A stretch of DNA of 64,000 bases from the NCBI RefSeq assembly GCF_003382365.1, contig NZ_QTSU01000003.1, positions 62,001-126,000 of the forward strand, written 5' to 3'. Position numbers and translations under genes: made by a program. Positions 38,463-48,800 of this stretch are shown here, piece by piece. Below the pieces are notes generated by a model, which ran no database searches, was not told the DNA's origin, and saw only the letters and a program-made list of their open reading frames with translations. The DNA is from Lysobacter silvisoli. Lineage in GTDB: Bacteria; Pseudomonadota; Gammaproteobacteria; Xanthomonadales; Xanthomonadaceae. The first letter of the stretch is position 1. Every line of letters starts with the position of its first letter.

Positions 38463-39125
38463 ATGAACGCCCCCGCCCCCCTGCCGCCCGGGCTCCGCCG
38501 CGAGCTCGAATCCGGCCTGTCCGCGCTGGCCCTGGACCCCGCCCTTGCCGCGCCGCTGCTCGACTACCTGGCCCTGCTCGCGCGCTGGAACCGCACCTAC
38601 AACCTCACCGCGGTGCGCGACCCGCAGGAGATGGTGGTCAAGCACCTGCTGGACTCGCTGGCCATGCATCCCTATGTGGATGCGATCGCCCAGGCCGGCG
38701 GTGCCCTGGCCGACCTGGGCACCGGCGCCGGCCTGCCCGGCATCCCGCTGGCCATCGTCAAGCCGGGCCTGCGCGTGACCCTGGTGGAGAGCAACGGCAA
38801 GAAGGCGCGCTTCATGCGCGAGGCGCTGCGCCAGCTGGGGCTGGGCGAGGCGCGCGTGGCCGAATCGCGGATCGAGGCCTTCGCCGAGCCCGGCGCCTAT
38901 GACGCCATCACCGCGCGCGCGCTGGCCACGCTGCCGCTGATCCTGGAACTGGGCGGCCACCTGCTCAAGCCCGGCGGCAGCCTGCTGGCGATGAAGGGCG
39001 CCTACCCCGCCGACGAGATCGCCGCCCTGCCCGCGGGCTGGCGCCTGCAGGCCTCGCACCCGCTGCGGGTGCCGGGCCTGGACGCCGAGCGCCATCTGGT
39101 GGTGGTGGAGCGGGCGCCGGCTTGA
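38463..39125 (+). CDS. rsmG: 16S rRNA (guanine527-N7)-methyltransferase
   Basis: 220 residues of the GidB/RsmG family, with [20 protein letters not shown] and the SAM-binding [32 protein letters not shown] block is also present. It methylates G527 of 16S rRNA using SAM. It precedes parA-parB, the conserved arrangement seen near many bacterial origins. Confidence 0.95.
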   Translation: MNAPAPLPPGLRRELESGLSALALDPALAAPLLDYLALLARWNRTYNLTAVRDPQEMVVKHLLDSLAMHPYVDAIAQAGGALADLGTGAGLPGIPLAIVKPGLRVTLVESNGKKARFMREALRQLGLGEARVAESRIEAFAEPGAYDAITARALATLPLILELGGHLLKPGGSLLAMKGAYPADEIAALPAGWRLQASHPLRVPGLDAERHLVVVERAPA

Positions 39126-39263
39126 CCCCCACCCACCCGCACCGGCGCCCGGTCCGCCGCGGCGAACCCCAATCCCGGCCGCAGCGGGCATAATCCCCAG
39201 TCCGGCCGGTGCCGTGCGCCGCCGCCTTCTTTTCACAGCCCGATCAGACAGGGGACGAGCCGC

Positions 39264-40079
39264 ATGGCCCGCATCATCGCCGTCGCCAACCAGAAAGGCG
39301 GGGTCGGCAAGACCACCACCGCCGTCAACCTGGCCGCGGCGCTCGCGCGCGCGCCCAAGCGCGTGCTGCTGGTCGACCTGGACCCGCAGGGCAACGCCAC
39401 CATGGGCAGCGGCATCGACAAGCGCTCGATCGAGGACACGATCTGCGACGTGCTGCTGGGCGAAGCCGACGCCGCCTCGATCCTGGTGCGCACGCCGGAA
39501 GAGTTCGACCTGCTGCCGGCCAACATCGAGCTGACCGCGGCCGAAATCAGCCTGATGAACGAGAACGGCCGCGAGCAGCGGCTGAAGACCGCGCTGGCGC
39601 CGCTGCGCGTCCACTACGACTACATCCTGATCGACTGCCCGCCGGCGCTGTCGCTGCTGACCTTGAACGCGCTGACCGCGGCCGATTCCATCATCGTGCC
39701 GATGCAGTGCGAGTACTACGCGCTGGAAGGCATCAGCGCGCTGCTGGACACCATCAACGCGCTCAAGGCCAAACTCAATCCGGAGCTGGAGATCGAAGGC
39801 GTGCTGCGCACCATGTTCGACGTGCGCAACAACCTGGCCAACGCGGTCTCGGCCGAGCTCACCCACCACTTCGGCGACCGCGTGTTCCGCACCATCGTGC
39901 CGCGCAACGTGCGCCTGGCCGAAGCGCCCAGCCACGGCCAGAGCATCGTCGGCTACGACAAGGCCAGCCGCGGCGGCATCGCCTACCTGGGCCTGGCCGG
40001 CGAAGTGCTGCGCCGCCAGCGCGAACGCGACCAGGCGGCCAAGACCGCCGCACGCGACAGCAAGGAGACCGTGGCATGA
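39264..40079 (+). CDS. parA: Chromosome partitioning ATPase ParA (Soj)
   Basis: 271 residues with the deviant Walker A NQKGGVGKTTTAVNLAAALA, Walker A' LLVDLDPQGNATMGSG and Walker B DYILIDCPPALSLLTLNAL. The cytosolic nucleoid-binding ATPase works with ParB on parS to segregate origins. The ending overlaps parB by ATGA, supporting coupled expression. Confidence 0.97.
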   Translation: MARIIAVANQKGGVGKTTTAVNLAAALARAPKRVLLVDLDPQGNATMGSGIDKRSIEDTICDVLLGEADAASILVRTPEEFDLLPANIELTAAEISLMNENGREQRLKTALAPLRVHYDYILIDCPPALSLLTLNALTAADSIIVPMQCEYYALEGISALLDTINALKAKLNPELEIEGVLRTMFDVRNNLANAVSAELTHHFGDRVFRTIVPRNVRLAEAPSHGQSIVGYDKASRGGIAYLGLAGEVLRRQRERDQAAKTAARDSKETVA

Positions 40080-40981
40080 GCGCGGCCAAGAAGCGCGGCC
40101 TGGGCCGCGGACTGGAAGCCCTGCTCGGCCCCAAGGCCGCCGCCGAAGCGCCGGTGCTGGAAGCCACCGAGCACGACGTCATGCGCACCCTGCCGGTGGA
40201 CGCGCTGACCGCCGGCAAGTACCAGCCGCGCAAGACCTGGGACCACGACAAGCTGGCCGAGCTGGCCGAGTCGATCAAGGCCCAGGGCGTGATCCAGCCC
40301 ATCGTGGTGCGCGACATCGGCGGCAAGCGCTACGAGATCATCGCCGGCGAGCGCCGCTGGCGCGCGACCCAGCTGGCCGGGCTGACCGAGATCCCGGTGG
40401 TGATCCGCGAAGTCGACGACCGCACCGTGGTTGCGATGGCGCTGATCGAGAACATCCAGCGCGAAGACCTCAACCCGCTGGAAGAAGCGCAGGCGCTGCA
40501 GCGCCTGATCGACGAATTCGACCTCACCCACGCCCAGGCCGCCGAGGCCGTGGGCCGTTCGCGCGCGGCGGTGTCCAACCTGCTGCGCCTGCTGGAACTG
40601 CCGGCCGAGATCCGCGTGCTGGTGGAAACCCGCGCGCTGGAAATGGGCCACGCCCGCGCCCTGCTGACCCTGGCGCCGCAGGCCGCCATCGCCCTGGCCC
40701 GTCAGGCCGCCGAGCTGGGCTGGTCGGTGCGCGACGTCGAGCACCGCGTGCAGCAGCTGGCCGCGGGCAAGGTGCCCACCGGCAACGGCAAGCCCAAGCC
40801 GGCCAAGGCCAAGCCGCAGGCCGACATCGCCACCCTGGAACGCGAGCTGTCCGAATCGCTGAACACCCAGGTCAACGTGCTGCACGGCCGCGGCGGCAAG
40901 GGCCGCCTGGTCATTCACTACAGCGACCTGGACTCGTTGGAAGGCGTGTTGGAAAAACTGCGCGGCCGCAGCGAAGGCTGA
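40076..40981 (+). CDS. parB: Chromosome partitioning protein ParB
   Basis: 301 residues. It starts KKRGLGRGLEALLG and has the QPRKTWD box, the CTP-binding GERRWRATQLAG motif, a central helix-turn-helix (THAQAAEAVGRSRAAVSNLL) and a C-terminal dimerisation region. It loads onto parS as a sliding clamp and stimulates ParA. No convincing parS was found in the window. Confidence 0.96.
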   Translation: MSAAKKRGLGRGLEALLGPKAAAEAPVLEATEHDVMRTLPVDALTAGKYQPRKTWDHDKLAELAESIKAQGVIQPIVVRDIGGKRYEIIAGERRWRATQLAGLTEIPVVIREVDDRTVVAMALIENIQREDLNPLEEAQALQRLIDEFDLTHAQAAEAVGRSRAAVSNLLRLLELPAEIRVLVETRALEMGHARALLTLAPQAAIALARQAAELGWSVRDVEHRVQQLAAGKVPTGNGKPKPAKAKPQADIATLERELSESLNTQVNVLHGRGGKGRLVIHYSDLDSLEGVLEKLRGRSEG

Positions 40982-41243
40982 GCCGCCGCGCGCGCCGATT
41001 CGTGTCATGCTGGCCCGGCATGCTGGCCCGGCCGCGTGCACAGGGGGACACATGGACGCGCATGCCGCCGCACCCGACGGTGCCGGCCACGATGCTACGA
41101 CCGCCGCCGCTGGCCGCGCCGCCGTGCACTGGCGCGGCCGCCCCCGATGCCCTCCGTCCGTGCCGCCGCGCCCGCGCCGCGGCTAGACTGGTCCGGCGCC
41201 ACGGCCCGCACAACGCAACACCCCACCACCGAAGGAGATGCAT

Positions 41244-41678
41244 ATGAAACGGACAGCCCTCGCGGCCCTGCTGCTGGCACCGTCCCTGGCCTCGGCCCAG
41301 GCCGGCGCGACCTGCCCCGCGCTCAACGACGCCGACCTGGCGTGGACCCAGCGCAACGGCGACGACTACACCCTGTGCTACCTGGAACTGCCCTCGGCCA
41401 TCGCCACCGGCAAGGGCCTGGGCGTGTACCTGGGCGCGCGCAGCTTCAAGCCGGACAAGAAGGCCCGCGCCGAGAAAGGCACGGTCGGCACCCAGGTCGT
41501 GACCTGGTACAAGAAGGCCACCGTCAACGACGCCCGCCCCTACTCGCGCGAGACCACCATCGTGCTGCCGGGCGAAAAGCCCAAGAGCAAGGTGCGCGTG
41601 TACGTGTGGATCGACGCGGCCACCCAGAGCCAGCTCGACGAAGCCTTCGCCCTGGCCAAGAAGCTCTCGGTCAAGTGA
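41244..41678 (+). CDS. Exported hypothetical protein
   Basis: 144 residues. The signal peptide KRTALAALLLAPSLASAQ is followed by a mature domain of about 125 residues with two cysteines near the N-terminus (ATCPALN, TLCYLEL). ATG 41244 is preferred over ATG 41238 because GAAGGAG (41231-41237) is well spaced for it. No family is recognised. It is encoded alone after parB, behind a 262-bp gap that contains a 13-bp tandem repeat at 41006-41031. Confidence 0.7.
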   Translation: MKRTALAALLLAPSLASAQAGATCPALNDADLAWTQRNGDDYTLCYLELPSAIATGKGLGVYLGARSFKPDKKARAEKGTVGTQVVTWYKKATVNDARPYSRETTIVLPGEKPKSKVRVYVWIDAATQSQLDEAFALAKKLSVK

Positions 41679-41840
41679 CGCCTGCCGGTGCGGCGGGCCC
41701 CGGCACGGCCGGGGCCGCTGCGCCGCGCAAGGCCGGCGGGTCGGCCGGCAAACGCAAGAGATAACGCGATTCCTACGTACGTTCGCAGACAATAGCGCGC
41801 CGGCTTGCGGCCGCCCCCTCCGAACCCACGCCACCGCCCC

Positions 41841-42806
41841 ATGACCATCCTCGTCACCGGCGCCGCCGGTTTCATCGGCAGCTACGTCTGCCGCGCGCTG
41901 CAGCGGCGCGGACAGGCCGTGATCGGCCTGGACAACTACAACGACTACTACGACCCGCAGATCAAGCGCGACCGCGTGCGCGCGCTGTGCCCGGACACCG
42001 ACATCCGCGCCCTGGACCTAGGCGACCGCGACGGCCTGGCCGCGCTGTTCGACGAGGCCGCGCCGACCCGGGTGATCCACCTGGCCGCGCAGGCCGGCGT
42101 GCGCTACTCGCTGACCCATCCGCACGCCTACGTCGACAGCAACCTGGCCGGCTTCGTCAACCTGCTGGAACTGTGCCGCCATCGCGGCGTGCAGCATCTG
42201 GCCTATGCCAGCTCGTCCTCGGTCTACGGCGATTCGGCGGTACCGCCGTTCTCCGAAGACCAGCGCATCGACAAACCGCGTTCGCTCTACGCCGCCACCA
42301 AGGCCGCCAACGAGCTGATGGCGCACACCTATGCCCACCTCTACGGCCTGCGCGCGACCGGCCTGCGCTTCTTCACCGTCTACGGCCCCTGGGGCCGGCC
42401 GGACATGGCTCCGCTGCTGTTCTCGCGCGCGGTGCTGGCCGGGCGCCCGATCGAGGTGTTCAACCACGGCCGCATGCGCCGCGACTTCACCTTCGTCGAC
42501 GACATCGTCGCCGGCGTGCTGGGCGCGCTGGACCACCCGCCTCAGGACGATCCGCCGCACCGGGTGTTCAACCTGGGCAACCACACCCCGGTCGAGCTGG
42601 AGCGCTTCATCGCCGTGATCGAGGCCGCCGCCGGCCGCCCGGCGCAGAAGGTCTACAAGCCCATGCAGCCCGGCGACATGATCGAGACCATGGCCGACAC
42701 CGCGCGCGCCAAGGCCGCCTTCGGCTTCGAGCCGGCCACCTCCATCGACACCGGGCTGCCGCAGGTGGTGGCGTGGTGCCGGGAGTATTTCGGCGACAAT
42801 GCCTGA
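41841..42806 (+). CDS. NAD-dependent UDP-sugar epimerase (UDP-glucuronate 4-epimerase-like)
   Basis: 321-residue extended SDR protein, with NAD motif TGAAGFIGSYVCRALQRRG, YASSSSVYGD and the catalytic YAATK. The block GLDNYNDYYDPQIKRDR is characteristic of UDP-glucuronate/galacturonate 4-epimerases. It probably supplies an activated uronic or hexose sugar for surface polysaccharide. It lies 103 bp before a GT2 glycosyltransferase gene. Confidence 0.87.
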   Translation: MTILVTGAAGFIGSYVCRALQRRGQAVIGLDNYNDYYDPQIKRDRVRALCPDTDIRALDLGDRDGLAALFDEAAPTRVIHLAAQAGVRYSLTHPHAYVDSNLAGFVNLLELCRHRGVQHLAYASSSSVYGDSAVPPFSEDQRIDKPRSLYAATKAANELMAHTYAHLYGLRATGLRFFTVYGPWGRPDMAPLLFSRAVLAGRPIEVFNHGRMRRDFTFVDDIVAGVLGALDHPPQDDPPHRVFNLGNHTPVELERFIAVIEAAAGRPAQKVYKPMQPGDMIETMADTARAKAAFGFEPATSIDTGLPQVVAWCREYFGDNA

Positions 42807-42909
42807 CCCGGCGCGCGCGCGGCCGGCCACGCGCCGCGCGCAGGGACGGCGGCGCGCGACCGTTGCGGCCGCCGTCGGCGCCGCGCACAGCACTCCTGCG
42901 AGCTAGTCC

Positions 42910-43650
42910 ATGACCGACACCCCCCATCTTTCCGTCGTCGTCCCGGTGTTCAACGAACAGGACAACGTCGCACCGCTGGTCCACGAGATCGTCGCCGCCC
43001 TGCGCGGGCGCGCGCCCGAGGACGGCGGCGACTTCGAGATCGTCTACGTCGACGACCGTTCGCGCGACGGCACCCTGGACGCGCTGCAGGCGCTGAAGGC
43101 GCAGGTGCCCGAACTGCGCGTGGTCCGCCACCTCAGCCAGAGCGGGCAGAGCACCGCGGTGCGCAATGGGGTCAAGGCCGCGCGCGGCCAATGGATCGCG
43201 ACCCTGGACGGCGACGGCCAGAACGACCCGGCCGACATCCCCAAGCTGCTGGCTAAACGCGCCGAATCGGCGCCCGAGGTCAAGCTGTTCGCCGGCTGGC
43301 GCGTCAACCGCCAGGACTCGGGCAGCAAGCGCTGGGCATCCAAATGGGCCAACGCGATCCGCAGCCGCATGCTGCGCGACGACACCCCCGACACCGGCTG
43401 CGGCATCAAACTGTTCGAACGCGCGGCCTTCCTGGAACTGCCGCACTTCGACCACATGCACCGCTACCTGCCCGCGCTGATGCAACGCGCCGGCTGGAAG
43501 ACGGTGAGCGTGCCGGTCAACCACCGCGCGCGTTCGGCCGGCGTGTCCAAGTACAACAATCTCAACCGCGCCCTGGTCGGCATCAGCGACCTGCGCGGCG
43601 TGGCCTGGCTGATCAAGCGCGGCAAGGTCACCGCCACCGAAGAGGTCTGA
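42910..43650 (+). CDS. Family 2 glycosyltransferase (polyprenyl-phosphate sugar transferase type)
   Basis: 246 residues of the DPM1/ArnC-like GT2 group, with SVVVPVFNEQDNVAPLVHEI, the DDRSRDGT motif, TLDGDGQNDP and DTGCGIKLFERAAF. Unlike ArnC there are no C-terminal membrane helices. It would transfer a nucleotide sugar to a lipid phosphate carrier. The following LAB_N protein is commonly paired with such enzymes; the GT39-type arabinose/mannose transferase that often follows is absent. Confidence 0.88.
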   Translation: MTDTPHLSVVVPVFNEQDNVAPLVHEIVAALRGRAPEDGGDFEIVYVDDRSRDGTLDALQALKAQVPELRVVRHLSQSGQSTAVRNGVKAARGQWIATLDGDGQNDPADIPKLLAKRAESAPEVKLFAGWRVNRQDSGSKRWASKWANAIRSRMLRDDTPDTGCGIKLFERAAFLELPHFDHMHRYLPALMQRAGWKTVSVPVNHRARSAGVSKYNNLNRALVGISDLRGVAWLIKRGKVTATEEV

Positions 43651-43655
43651 GCCGC

Positions 43656-43991
43656 ATGGACTTCATGAATTCGCCGATCGAGTGGCTGGCCTGGACAGGC
43701 CTGCACATGTCGCCGTGGAAGCTGATCGGCCTGACCGGCGCGCTGATGTTCGGCGGCCGCTGGCTGGTCCAGTTCATCGCCAGCAAGCGCCACGGCAAGC
43801 CGGTGATTCCGCGCGCGTTCTGGTACATGAGCCTGATCGGCAGCGCCATGACCCTGAGCTACTTCGTGTTCTCGCAGAAGCAGGACTCGGTGGGCGTGAT
43901 CCAGAACCTGTTCCCGGCCTTCACCGCCGCCTACAGCCTGTACCTGGACATCAAGCACCGCGGCTGGCGCCGCGACCGCGCCGGGCACTAG
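43656..43991 (+). CDS. LAB_N-domain (lipid-A-disaccharide synthase N-terminal-like) membrane protein
   Basis: 111 residues with three hydrophobic segments and the family pattern GLTGALMFGGRWLVQFIASK, then FWYMSLIGSAMTLSYFVF. LAB_N proteins are small membrane partners of lipid-linked sugar transferases. It starts 6 nt after the GT2 stop and is surely co-transcribed. Confidence 0.87.
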   Translation: MDFMNSPIEWLAWTGLHMSPWKLIGLTGALMFGGRWLVQFIASKRHGKPVIPRAFWYMSLIGSAMTLSYFVFSQKQDSVGVIQNLFPAFTAAYSLYLDIKHRGWRRDRAGH

Positions 43992-44013
43992 CCCACAAGG
44001 CGACGGCGGGCGC

Positions 44014-44412
44014 TCACTCGTAGTGCTCGATGCTCTCGGGCACCACCACCCAGCCGTGGCGCCGCACCTCGTACACCGAGACGGTGGGCGCCGGGAAGGT
44101 CGGGTCGGCGAAGGCGCCCACCGCGACCACCAGCGCGTCGGGGAAGGCCTCGGGCTCCCAGTACACGATGGAGCTGCAGTTCGGGCAGAAGTGGAAGGTG
44201 GCCAGGGTGCCGCTGTCGCCGCGGCGCTGGAAACGGCTGGACTGGCCCTCGAGCAGTCGGGTGCGCTCGCGCGGATAGCGGGCTTGCACCGCGAACACGC
44301 TGCCGGTGCGGCGCTGGCACTCCAGGCAGTGGCAGATCGAGATCCGGGTGGGCTCGCCCTCGCAGGCCAGGCGCAGCTGGCCGCAGGAGCAGGTCGCCAG
44401 GCGAGGGTTCAT
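44014..44412 (-). CDS. GFA/CENP-V zinc-domain protein
   Basis: 132 residues with the zinc ligands CSCGQLRLAC, CHCLECQRRTG and HFCPNCSS, typical of the glutathione-dependent formaldehyde-activating enzyme family. Most members have no proven formaldehyde activity. It is transcribed opposite to its neighbours, converging on the LAB_N gene. Confidence 0.88.
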   Translation of the reverse strand: MNPRLATCSCGQLRLACEGEPTRISICHCLECQRRTGSVFAVQARYPRERTRLLEGQSSRFQRRGDSGTLATFHFCPNCSSIVYWEPEAFPDALVVAVGAFADPTFPAPTVSVYEVRRHGWVVVPESIEHYE

Positions 44413-44486
44413 GGTCGTTCGCCCCGTTCAGGTAGTCGCTATGGGCCCCAGCATACCCCGCGCCCGGCCCGCCTGGACCCAAGTGC

Positions 44487-44515
44487 TTGTCCCGGCTGGA
44501 ATTTGCCGCCATAAT
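44487..44515 (+). promoter_or_regulatory. Sigma-70-type promoter of rpmB-rpmG
   Basis: A -35 box TTGTCC (44487-44492) and a -10 box CATAAT (44510-44515) are separated by exactly 17 bp, in a region with no other gene. Transcription would start near 44522, giving a leader of about 175 nt before rpmB. The leader is GC-rich and carries CCGACGGCGGGG twice (44586 and 44637). Confidence 0.65.
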
Positions 44516-44697
44516 ACGCGGCTCGCTGTGCCGGCCCGCCCCTGTGGCGTGCCCGCGCGGTACCGGAAGCGCGATTCCGGACCGTCCGACGGCGGGGTTT
44601 CCAACCCGTATCGCGCGCTGTCCGCGGAGTTCCGCGCCGACGGCGGGGCCGCCGCCTCCCTGGCTAAGGGAAGCTCCTACCTTTATCGAGGTGCGCA

Positions 44698-44934
44698 ATG
44701 TCCCGCGTATGCCAAGTAACGGGCAAGCGAACGACGACCGGCAACAACGTCTCGCATGCCATGAACAAGACCCGCCGCCGTTTCATGCCCAACCTGCACG
44801 AGCGCCGCTTCTGGGTCGCCAGTGAAAACCGTTGGGTGAAGCTGCGTGTTTCCGCCAACGCCCTGCGCACCATCGACAAGAACGGCATCGACGCCGTCCT
44901 GGCCGATCTCCGCGCTCGCGGCGAAAAGATCTGA
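44698..44934 (+). CDS. rpmB: 50S ribosomal protein L28
   Basis: 78 residues, full length. It begins [20 protein letters not shown] and contains [16 protein letters not shown]. It lacks paired cysteines, so it is the zinc-independent form. It is followed after 11 nt by rpmG, the usual arrangement. Confidence 0.97.
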   Translation: MSRVCQVTGKRTTTGNNVSHAMNKTRRRFMPNLHERRFWVASENRWVKLRVSANALRTIDKNGIDAVLADLRARGEKI

Positions 44935-44945
44935 GGACCTGAACC

Positions 44946-45110
44946 ATGGCTTCCAAGCGCGACAAGATCCGCCTGATCTCTTCGGCCAACACCGGTCACT
45001 TCTACACGACCGACAAGAACAAGAAGAACACCCCGAACAAGATGGAGATCAAGAAGTTCGATCCCGTCGTTCGTAAGCACGTGATCTATAAGGAAGGCAA
45101 GATCAAGTGA
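44946..45110 (+). CDS. rpmG: 50S ribosomal protein L33
   Basis: 54 residues: [20 protein letters not shown] followed by a lysine-rich [20 protein letters not shown] and [14 protein letters not shown]. It is the cysteine-free form. ATG 44946 follows a GAGGACC site. It is co-transcribed with rpmB, with hairpins and a terminator downstream. Confidence 0.96.
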   Translation: MASKRDKIRLISSANTGHFYTTDKNKKNTPNKMEIKKFDPVVRKHVIYKEGKIK

Positions 45111-45155
45111 CCTTTCGGCCCGTTCGCGCCTGGCGCGAACGGCTTTGCCGAAAGG
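45111..45155. other. Long two-part hairpin after rpmG
   Basis: The outer stem CCTTTCGG/CCGAAAGG and inner stem CCGTTCGCGC/GCGCGAACGG start directly after the rpmG stop. There is no thymine run, so it may protect the 3' end rather than terminate. Confidence 0.7.
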
Positions 45156-45157
45156 TC

Positions 45158-45177
45158 ATTCCCGCGAAAGCGGGAAT
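45158..45177. repeat. Second copy of ATTCCCGCGAAAGCGGGAAT
   Basis: Identical to 16019-16038, inserted between the rpmG hairpin and the terminator. Confidence 0.8.
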
Positions 45178-45189
45178 CCAGCCCTCGCG

Positions 45190-45215
45190 AAAACCCGCCC
45201 ACAAGGCGGGTTTTT
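45190..45215 (+). terminator. Rho-independent terminator of rpmB-rpmG
   Basis: The stem AAAACCCGCC/GGCGGGTTTT with loop CACAA is followed by thymines, 80 bp after the rpmG stop. Confidence 0.85.
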
Positions 45216-45259
45216 CGTTTTCCGGGCCGGCAACGTTTGGCAACCGCGCCCCTCCCCTC

Positions 45260-45300
45260 TGTAGGAGCTGCGCAAGCTGCGACCGCGAATCCGCAACTAC
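45260..45300. repeat. GCAGC-class palindrome unit beside repeat copy C
   Basis: GTAGGAGCTGCGCAAGCTGC with the GACCGCGAATCCGCAACTAC flank is the inverted counterpart of the GCAGC unit that follows copy A. The 94 bp between it and copy C contain an inserted poly-C/poly-G hairpin (45348-45380). Confidence 0.7.
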
Positions 45301-45394
45301 GTCGCAACCTGGTTCTCTCCGCTTCCGCTTCCGCCTTTGCCTGTCTTCCCCCTTTGAAAAAGGGGGGATTGAGGGGGATTTGCTCTTACCTCCA

Positions 45395-45769
45395 AGCAAC
45401 AGCAACAGCTTCCGTCCGCAAGCGGCCGGGTCACTTTCTTTTGATAAGCGTCAAAAGAAAGTCACCAAAGAAAAACGCTGTCCTTGGACAGAGCCCCCCT
45501 GCGAGATCGATGCGTGCGCGGGGATTTTCCGATCGGGCCTCTTGCCCGAGCGGAAAACGGCGCACGTCCTGTGCGCCGCCCCCCGCCTTCGCGGGGGCAG
45601 GCTCTTCGGGTCTTCTGTTTGCGCGGCGAGTTCGGTGCCCGATCAAGAGCATTCGCGCTGCGCGCTCACCCCCTCACCCTAGCCCTCTCCCGCAAGCGGG
45701 AGAGGGGACAGGGCCGCCGCTGTTGCTTTAGCCCCTCTCCCGTTCACGGGAGAGGGGTTGGGGTGAGGG
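45395..45769 (-). repeat. Large intergenic repeat element, copy C (inverted)
   Basis: Reads 5' to 3' on the minus strand. The long hairpin has lower stem TTTTCCG (45525-45531)/CGGAAAA (45551-45557) and apical stem TCGGGC (45533-45538)/GCCCGA (45544-45549). All pairs are kept although the sequence differs from A and B. It occupies the gene-free region upstream of the sensor kinase. Confidence 0.85.
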
Positions 45770-45879
45770 CGCGCGAACCCCCAAGCACCGACGCCAGCAA
45801 CCCTACGACCTTAGTCGCCCCCTCCCCTCGCCCACCACCCCGTACACTCGACGCCACCCCCAGCGGAGCGAGCATCACG

Positions 45880-48800
45880 GTGATCCCGGGCTGGATACTG
45901 CTGCTGGTATCGGCCGGCTACGTAGGCCTGCTGTTCGCCGTGGCCTACTACGGCGACCAGCGCACCGCGCGTACGCCCAAGCTGCGCTGGCTGCGCCCGG
46001 CGGTGTATTCGCTGGCGCTGGCCGTCTACTGCTCCTCCTGGACCTTCTACGGCGCCGTCGGCACCGCCGCGCGCACCGGCCTGGGCTTCCTGCCGATCTA
46101 CCTGGGCCCGCTGCTGATGCTGGCCTTCGGCTGGCGCATCCTCGAGCGCCTGGTGCTGATTTCCGGCGAGCACCGCATCGTTTCCATCGCCGACTTCCTG
46201 TCCTCGCGCTACGGCCGCGCGCCGGGCCTGGCCGCGCTGGTCGCGGCGGTGGCGCTGACCGCCGCGGTGCCCTACGTGGCGCTGCAGTTCAAGGCCGTGG
46301 CGATGAGCGTGGAAGTGCTGGCCGGCGTGCCCGCCGACGCCGACCTGATCGCCGACCCCGCGCTCTACGTCGCCCTGCTGCTGGCGGTGTTCGCGATCCT
46401 GTTCGGCACCCGTCAGATCGACGCCACCGAGCACCACCACGGCATGGTCCTGGCCGTGGCGCTGGAATCGCTGGTCAAGCTGGTGGCCTTCGTCGCCATC
46501 GGCGTGTTCGCGCTGATCCACCTGCCCGGCGACGGCGCACTGGCCGCGCGCATCGGCCAGGCCGCGCGCGTGGTCACCGCACCGGGCCTGCCGGCCGGTT
46601 TCGCCGCGCAGACCCTGCTGGCTTTCGCCGCGATCATCTGCCTGCCGCGCCAGTTCCACGTGGCCGTGGTCGAATGCCAGGACCCCAACGACCTGCGCCC
46701 GGCGCGCTGGCTGTTCGGCGGCTACCTGGCGCTGATCAGCCTGCTGGTGGTGCCCATCACCCTCACCGGCCAGGCGGTGCTGTCGGGCACCACGGTCTCG
46801 CCCGACACCTACGTACTCGCCCTGCCGCTGGCGCTGGACCAGCAGACCCTGGCGCTGATGGTCTATATCGGCGGTTTCTCCGCCGCCACCGGCATGGTGA
46901 TCGTCGCCAGCGTGGCCCTGGCCACCATGGTCAGCAACGACCTGATCGTGCCCGCGCTGCTGCGCAGCGGCGCGCTGCACGAGAGCCAGGGCATCGACCG
47001 CCAGGTGCTGTGGGTGCGGCGCGCGACCATCCTGGTGCTGGCGATGATGGCCTACGCCTACCACCGCGCCTCGGCCGGCGCCGACAGCCTGGCCCAGCAC
47101 GGCCTGCTCGCGTTCGCGGCGGTGGCGCAGTTCGCGCCGGCGCTGATCGGCGGCCTGTACTGGCGCGGCGCCAGCCGTTCCGGCGCGTTCGCCGGCGTGC
47201 TCGCCGGCGCCGCGTTGTGGCTGTACACCCTGCTGCTGCCGGCGCTGGCGCGCGTGGGCTGGCTGGACACCGGCTGGATCGAGCACGGCCCGCTGGGTGT
47301 GTCCTGGCTGCGGCCCGAGCAGCTGTTCGGCCTGTCCGGCTGGGACGCGCTGACCCACGGCACGTTCTGGTCGCTGCTGTTCAACGTCGGTGCGTTCCTG
47401 TTCGTCTCGGTGCGCCAGCGCCCGCGCCTGCACGACCAGCTGCGCGCAGCGACGTATCTGGATCCCTATGTGCAGCGCCCCGCGCTCGGCCCGGGCGGCT
47501 GGGCCGGCAGCGTGCGCGGCGGCGAACTGCTGACCCTGGCCGAACGCATCGTCGGCGAGCGCCACGCACGCCGCGCCTTCGAGGAATACGCACAGGCGCA
47601 AGGCCGCCCCTGGCTGCCCGACCAACCCGCCGACCGCGCGCTCGCGCAGTTCACCGAACGCCTGCTGGCCGCGGCGATCGGCGCGGCCTCCGCGCGCCTG
47701 ACCCTGACCACCGCGCTGCGCGGTTCGGGTATGGAGCTGGGCGAAGTGGTCGCGCTGCTGGACGAGGCCAACCAGGAACTGCGCTTCAATCGCCAGGTGC
47801 TGTCGACCACGCTGGAGAACATCAGTCAGGGCGTGAGCGTGGTCGACCGCGACATGCGCCTGGTCGCCTGGAACCGCCGTTATCAGGAACTGTTCGACTA
47901 CCCCGACGGCATGCTTTACGTCGGCCGCCCGGTCAGCGACCTGATCCGCTGGAACGCCGAGCGCGGCGAGCTGGGCGCCGGAGACACCGACGCGCAGGTG
48001 CGGCGCCGGCTCGCGCATCTGCGCGCGGGCGCGGTGCACGTGTTCGAGCGCGTGCGCGCCAACGGCCAGGTCATCGAAATGGTGGGCCAGCCGTTGCTGG
48101 GCGGCGGCTACGTCACCAGCTACAGCGACGTCACCGATTACAAGCGCGCCGAGCAGGCGCTGCGCGAGGCCAACGAAACCCTGGAGCAGCGCGTCGAACA
48201 GCGCACCCAGGAAGCCGAGGCCGCGCAGCAGTCCAAGACGCGCTTTTTGGCCGCGGTCAGCCACGACGTGCTGCAGCCGCTCAACGCCGCGCGCCTGTTC
48301 ACCACCGCCTTGCGCGAAACCACCGACGCCGACGAACAGGCGCGCCTGGCCGAGCGTGTCGACGCGTCCTTGCGCGCGGCCGAGGATCTGCTCGACGGCC
48401 TGCTCGACATCTCGCGCCTGGACGCCGGCGCGCTGCAGCCCGAACCCAGCGATTTCGATGCCGCCGAACTGCTGCGCGAGCTGGCCGCGCAGTACGCGCC
48501 CGGCGCCGCCGGCCGCGGCCTGCAACTGCGCGTGCGCGCGCCGGAACACGCGCTGCCCGTGCGCAGCGATCGCCGCCTGCTGCGCCGCGCACTGCAGAAC
48601 TTCATCGCCAACGCCCTGCGCTACACCCGCGAAGGCGGCGTGCTGATGGCCGCGCGCGAACGCGCTGGCCGCGTGGAACTGCAGGTCTGGGACACCGGCC
48701 CCGGCATCCCCGAGCACCACCTGGAACAGATCTTCGACGAGTTCCGCCGCTTCGATCAGCCCGGCGTGGGCGGCGAACGCGGCCTGGGCCTGGGCCTGTC

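Noticed and set aside
41006-41031. Tandem CATGCTGGCCCGG repeat after parB
   Set aside because: Only two 13-bp units; too short to interpret, and no associated structure was found.
44014-44412. Formaldehyde-activating enzyme function for the GFA protein
   Set aside because: The domain alone does not establish the activity and no formaldehyde oxidation genes are adjacent.
46653-46668. parS-like AGTTCCACGTGGCCGT
   Set aside because: Only about 11 of 16 positions match the consensus, and it lies inside the kinase coding sequence where codons explain it.
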